Source: DATHWB01 sp040902855 (GTDB taxonomy: Bacteria > Actinomycetota > Acidimicrobiia > Spongiisociales > ZC4RG35). Taken from it: 18,423 nt of DNA. How positions within the stretch are numbered: the stretch's first letter is position 1; each line of letters opens with the position of its first letter. The notes beneath the pieces were generated by a model. The model had not been told where the DNA came from. It ran no database searches and was given only the letters and a program-made list of their open reading frames with translations. Location of the stretch: NCBI GenBank assembly GCA_040902855.1, contig JBBDWN010000117.1:1-18423 (forward strand), read 5' to 3'. The position numbers and the translations under genes are program-made. Below are positions 16,045 through 18,423 of this stretch, piece after piece.

Positions 16045-16968
16045 TCAGTCCCTCAGTCTCGGCACGGCGATCCGCAGGCTGGCGGGACGGGCGCGAGCAG
16101 TCAGACTCGTCACTGTTCCGTAGTGCTCGCCGTCCATCTGGACTTCGACCGGATTGGTCGTTTCGGCTGTGAACTCAGTCACACGACGGTCGAGGTGCAT
16201 TCCCTTGACGTCCTCGAGGGCGCCGGTTGCTGCCTTTCGGACGATGACACCGGCCCTTCGCATCGGGAGACGCTCGATGGTCAACACCGACATCGGATCC
16301 GGAGGGTCTGGGTCGAGCCGGAGAGGGATCCGTCCGAAGTAGGTGTACGCCTCGTGGAACTGGACCATCGCGCCGATTCCGGTCCGCTCGGTGGGTGTCG
16401 AGATGGCGACGTCCGGCTTTCGGGACCGAAGGTCGCTCCAGACGACTCCCAGTGCCGTGCGGGCGTAGTGGATCGAGCCGAACCGGTATTTCCGGTACGG
16501 CTCGGTTTCAGCCACCGCCACAATCGCAGCGTCTGGCCCGATTCCGAGGGAGAACACGGCTCGTGCCTCCCACGTTCCCTCCGGTCCGGACGCAGACACG
16601 GCGACGGTGGGCGCGGCACAGACGTGGTACTCCTCGGCGAGGAGCTTCGTGGCGTCCTTCGGTCGATTCGGGATTCCCAAAAGGCGCGCCACGACGTTGG
16701 TCGTGCCTGACGGGATGATGCCGAGCACGGAGTCGGAGTCGATCAGGCCTTGGGCAACGTGGTGGACGATTCCGTCTCCGCCCATCGCAATGACCAGTTG
16801 GACGCCTCCGGCGGCGGCTTCGCTGGCGGCGACACGCGAGTGCTCCGCGCTCTGCGGCCAGATCGGGCGAACGTCATGACTGCGACTCAGTACCCGCATC
16901 GCCGATCTGTGGAGCCCGCCGGTGAACTGCGACGCGGCGGGATTGGCGATGAGAAGAGCGGTTGGCAC
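16045..16968 (-). CDS. YegS/DgkB-type diacylglycerol/lipid kinase
   Basis: The 307-aa protein belongs to the DAGK catalytic-domain family (PF00781), which phosphorylates diacylglycerol or related lipids with ATP at the inner membrane face. Diagnostic motifs are LLIANPAAS (5-13), GGDG (63-66) inside VIAMGGDG, and GIIPSGTTN (83-91). The C-terminal beta-sandwich includes FSLGIGPDA, SVLTIERLP and a VQMDGEHYG motif near the end. After GGDG the usual T-x-N-E-V reads I-V-H-H-V, a departure that may affect catalysis or only specificity. Start is GTG at 16968, supported by a TAGCCT box 9 nt upstream; there is no Shine-Dalgarno. It is convergent with mscS (1 bp apart) and divergent from the ADP-ribosylglycohydrolase-like gene. 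Confidence 0.9.
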   Translation of the reverse strand: MPTALLIANPAASQFTGGLHRSAMRVLSRSHDVRPIWPQSAEHSRVAASEAAAGGVQLVIAMGGDGIVHHVAQGLIDSDSVLGIIPSGTTNVVARLLGIPNRPKDATKLLAEEYHVCAAPTVAVSASGPEGTWEARAVFSLGIGPDAAIVAVAETEPYRKYRFGSIHYARTALGVVWSDLRSRKPDVAISTPTERTGIGAMVQFHEAYTYFGRIPLRLDPDPPDPMSVLTIERLPMRRAGVIVRKAATGALEDVKGMHLDRRVTEFTAETTNPVEVQMDGEHYGTVTSLTARARPASLRIAVPRLRD

Positions 16969-16977
16969 GATCCGTGC

Positions 16978-16983
16978 AGGCTA
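16978..16983 (-). promoter_or_regulatory. Possible -10 box of the lipid kinase gene, leaderless
   Basis: On the minus strand TAGCCT ends 9 nt before the GTG at 16968. GCACGGATC between them has no ribosome site. TTTCGC 16 nt upstream is a weak -35 candidate. Confidence 0.35.
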
Positions 16984-17033
16984 CCGGTCGTGCATGGTTG
17001 CGAAAGGTGGCTGGCCGCGGACCGCGGTGGCAC

Positions 17034-17039
17034 TACCTT
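17034..17039 (+). promoter_or_regulatory. Possible -10 box of the ADP-ribosylglycohydrolase-like gene, leaderless
   Basis: TACCTT ends 9 nt before the ATG at 17049. GCAGATCAC in between lacks a Shine-Dalgarno. It also decides the start codon: the longer frame from 16962 would place translation upstream of this box and across the divergent gene's promoter. Confidence 0.4.
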
Positions 17040-17048
17040 GCAGATCAC

Positions 17049-18056
17049 ATGACGACCGAAAAGTCGAATGTCGCCACCGACCCGAACGACCCACTGTTCT
17101 CGCTGTCGGTTGACGAGGGCGCCGGGGCCATGCTCGCCGCCGCTGCAGGCGACGTTGCCGGCGGGGCCGATCCCACGTCGTATTCGGCGATCACCCAGGC
17201 GGCCACGGTATTGGCGTATCACCTGCTCTCCAGCGGGCTGGTCGAGCGTGACGTCCTTGCTCGAGGATGGGTGGAGATGGCCGGGGGTGATGAGGGCCGG
17301 TTCACCTACCGGGCGCCTTCGGCGGCGTTCGACGAGTGGGTGAGGTCGTCTTTGCGCGGCAATCCGACAGTGTCGTCGCTCGCGTCCGCCGAGTCCGCTG
17401 CTCGCAGCGTTCCCATCGGAGTCTTCCATCGTCGCCGCCCTGATCTTCTCGTCGCATCCGCAATCAACGCATCCCGGGTGACCCACCTCGATGCCGCGAC
17501 GGCCGTCATCTCTGCAGCCGTTGCCGGTGCGGTGGCCGGCTCTTGTTTCGTGCAGGCCGGCGCCGATCTCGTGTACGGGGCGGCAGAGACCGCCGACCAG
17601 GCGGTGAAGCTCATCGAGGCGGAGCCTTATCGGTTCGGCGACGCCAACCTGGCCGGAACGGTCCCGGCGCGTCTGCGCTCGTTGGCGAGACTCGCCTCGC
17701 GTGAGCCCGAAGAAATCGTTGCGGCCGTCAGGCGAGATGGTCGGGTCGACGGCATCGACGGAGCCGTGCTCGGCATCATCTTGGGAGCCAACAAGCTGGC
17801 GGACCCGATCAAACTCATCGAGGCGGCGGCATTGGCGGGCGGAAGCGAGGCGGGGTCGGTCGCCGGGGGCATCGTCGGCGCCCGGTCGGGGCTGATCCGG
17901 TGGCCGTGGCGCGTCCACAATGACACCTGGTTCGCCGAGATCGGCCGACGGCTCGTCACCAGCCATGCCGAGATTCGCGACCTCCCCATTCCCTACGCGG
18001 TCGAGGAGCGGATGCTCATGGCCGCCCGCACCAAAGCCTCCGAAGGGACGATCTGA
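17049..18056 (+). CDS. ADP-ribosylglycohydrolase-fold protein lacking metal-site aspartates
   Basis: The 335-aa protein matches the all-helical ADP-ribosylglycohydrolase/DraG family (PF03747) in overall order. It has GAMLAAAAGDVAGG (25-39, normally GxxxGDxxG), a central SVPIGVF near where family members have RxxPLG, THLDAATAV (family THxDPxAx), and a C-terminal GGSEAGSVAGGIVGARSG (264-281). The family normally binds two Mg2+ through TDDT near residue 45 and GxDTDT in the C-terminal part. Here these read TSYS (43-46) and GSEAG (265-269), so nearly all metal-binding aspartates are gone. It may be a non-catalytic binding protein or use different chemistry. No frameshift or stop is present, and codon use is normal, so it does not look like a decaying gene. 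Confidence 0.8.
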   Translation: MTTEKSNVATDPNDPLFSLSVDEGAGAMLAAAAGDVAGGADPTSYSAITQAATVLAYHLLSSGLVERDVLARGWVEMAGGDEGRFTYRAPSAAFDEWVRSSLRGNPTVSSLASAESAARSVPIGVFHRRRPDLLVASAINASRVTHLDAATAVISAAVAGAVAGSCFVQAGADLVYGAAETADQAVKLIEAEPYRFGDANLAGTVPARLRSLARLASREPEEIVAAVRRDGRVDGIDGAVLGIILGANKLADPIKLIEAAALAGGSEAGSVAGGIVGARSGLIRWPWRVHNDTWFAEIGRRLVTSHAEIRDLPIPYAVEERMLMAARTKASEGTI

Positions 18057-18072
18057 CCCCGTTTTGGTCGCG

Positions 18073-18098
18073 CAGACGCGTCAAAAATGACGCGTCTG
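18073..18098. terminator. Perfect 11-bp hairpin between convergent genes, overlapping the MFS stop
   Basis: CAGACGCGTCA at 18073-18083 pairs perfectly with TGACGCGTCTG at 18088-18098 around an AAAA loop. It starts 16 bp after the ADP-ribosylglycohydrolase-like gene and contains the last codons and TGA of the minus-strand MFS gene (18081-18083). There is no U tract on either strand, so it could be a bidirectional U-less terminator. Each arm contains the self-palindrome GACGCGTC, so a paired protein-binding site is the alternative. Confidence 0.6.
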
Positions 18099-18423
18099 GA
18101 GGGGTAAAAGCCGGTACCAGCCGGCGGCGACCAAGGCGGCGAGGGCGAGCATCGCCACGTTCCGTCCGAGACCCAGTCCGTCGACGATGAGCGCCCACAC
18201 CAATGGCCCGAGGATCGTGGCGAACCGACCCACCGTTGCGTACAGGCCGTAGAACTCCCCCAGGTGCTCGGGGGGCGAGACGCGGATCATCACGACGCGA
18301 TCCGCCGCCCATGTTGCGCCGAGCGCCAGACCGCCCATCGCGCCTATTCCGCGCGCCAACTCCGGTCGCGAGGTCACTGAGGCGAACACACCGAGCAGGA
18401 TGGCTGCGACCCATATCAGGAGT
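18081..18423 (-). CDS. MFS transporter C-terminal part, UMF1/Atg22-like (runs off right edge)
   Basis: This is the C-terminal 113 residues of a gene whose start lies beyond the right edge; the frame is open to base 18423. Hydrophobic helices are separated by a family-like loop. A helix (LLIWVAAILLGVFAS) leads to GIGAMGGLALGATWAADRVVMI. The cytosolic motif RVSPPEHLGEFYGLYATVGRF follows, then TILGPLVWALIVDG and VAMLALAALVAAGWYRLLPL. The PPEHLGEFYGLY...GPL pattern resembles the last third of UMF1/Atg22-type major facilitator proteins, often annotated as effluxers. The substrate is unknown. The last codons and stop lie in the 11-bp hairpin it shares with the convergent neighbour. Confidence 0.7.
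   Translation of the reverse strand, partial: LLIWVAAILLGVFASVTSRPELARGIGAMGGLALGATWAADRVVMIRVSPPEHLGEFYGLYATVGRFATILGPLVWALIVDGLGLGRNVAMLALAALVAAGWYRLLPLQTRHF

Noticed and set aside
16962..17048. Upstream start for the ADP-ribosylglycohydrolase-like gene
   Set aside because: The extra residues are basic and unlike the family. The TACCTT box 9 nt before 17049 argues for the shorter form.

Overview
This window is a high-GC, densely packed chromosomal segment. The codon use, the actinobacterial-style VanW protein with a poly-threonine tail, the paired dynamin-like GTPases and the many start codons sitting 6-10 nt behind a TANNNT box all suggest an actinobacterium, possibly an uncultured Acidimicrobiia-like lineage. 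That placement is inference, not proof. The run of exactly 100 Ns at 1381-1480 shows that this is a scaffolded draft assembly. I see no rRNA, tRNA, CRISPR array, transposase or phage gene. No gene-free stretch exceeds about 120 bp.

Layout, left to right: (1) 75-1645 (+) holds dapD and dapE, two lysine/diaminopimelate genes joined by a GTGA stop/start overlap; dapE is interrupted by the assembly gap. (2) 1677-1967 (-) is a small multi-pass membrane protein. (3) 2024-5860 (+) is the gatC-gatA-gatB operon (tRNA-dependent amidotransferase), followed with GTGA overlap by a HAD phosphatase. (4) 5896-7371 (+) is pyruvate kinase of the K+-independent sequence type. (5) 7465-7779 (+) is an unrecognised small protein with a TTG start. 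(6) 7787-9703 (-) is a membrane-anchored VanW/YoaR-like envelope protein ending in an ACG-repeat poly-Thr tail. (7) 9822-10703 (+) is a TIGR01777-type SDR epimerase. (8) 10690-11952 (-) encodes a protein with a PD-(D/E)XK nuclease-like core between helical arms. (9) 12039-16043 (+) is a tightly coupled three-gene operon: two membrane-anchored dynamin-like GTPases and an MscS-family channel. (10) 16045-16968 (-) is a YegS/DgkB-type lipid kinase. (11) 17049-18056 (+) is an ADP-ribosylglycohydrolase-fold protein that lacks the usual metal-binding aspartates. (12) 18081-beyond the right edge (-) is the C-terminal part of an MFS transporter resembling the UMF1/Atg22 group.

Most of the window is housekeeping. 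The best candidate for something undescribed is 10690-16043: a nuclease-fold protein divergent from a translationally coupled GTPase-GTPase-MscS operon. The 86-bp divergent promoter region carries a mirrored TGTGACA/TGTCACA pair. The first GTPase has lost the usual guanine-specificity motif (NRTT in place of NKxD), while the second keeps it (NQVD). This suggests an asymmetric hetero-complex working on the membrane, perhaps in membrane-stress repair, division or phage defence; the function is inference.
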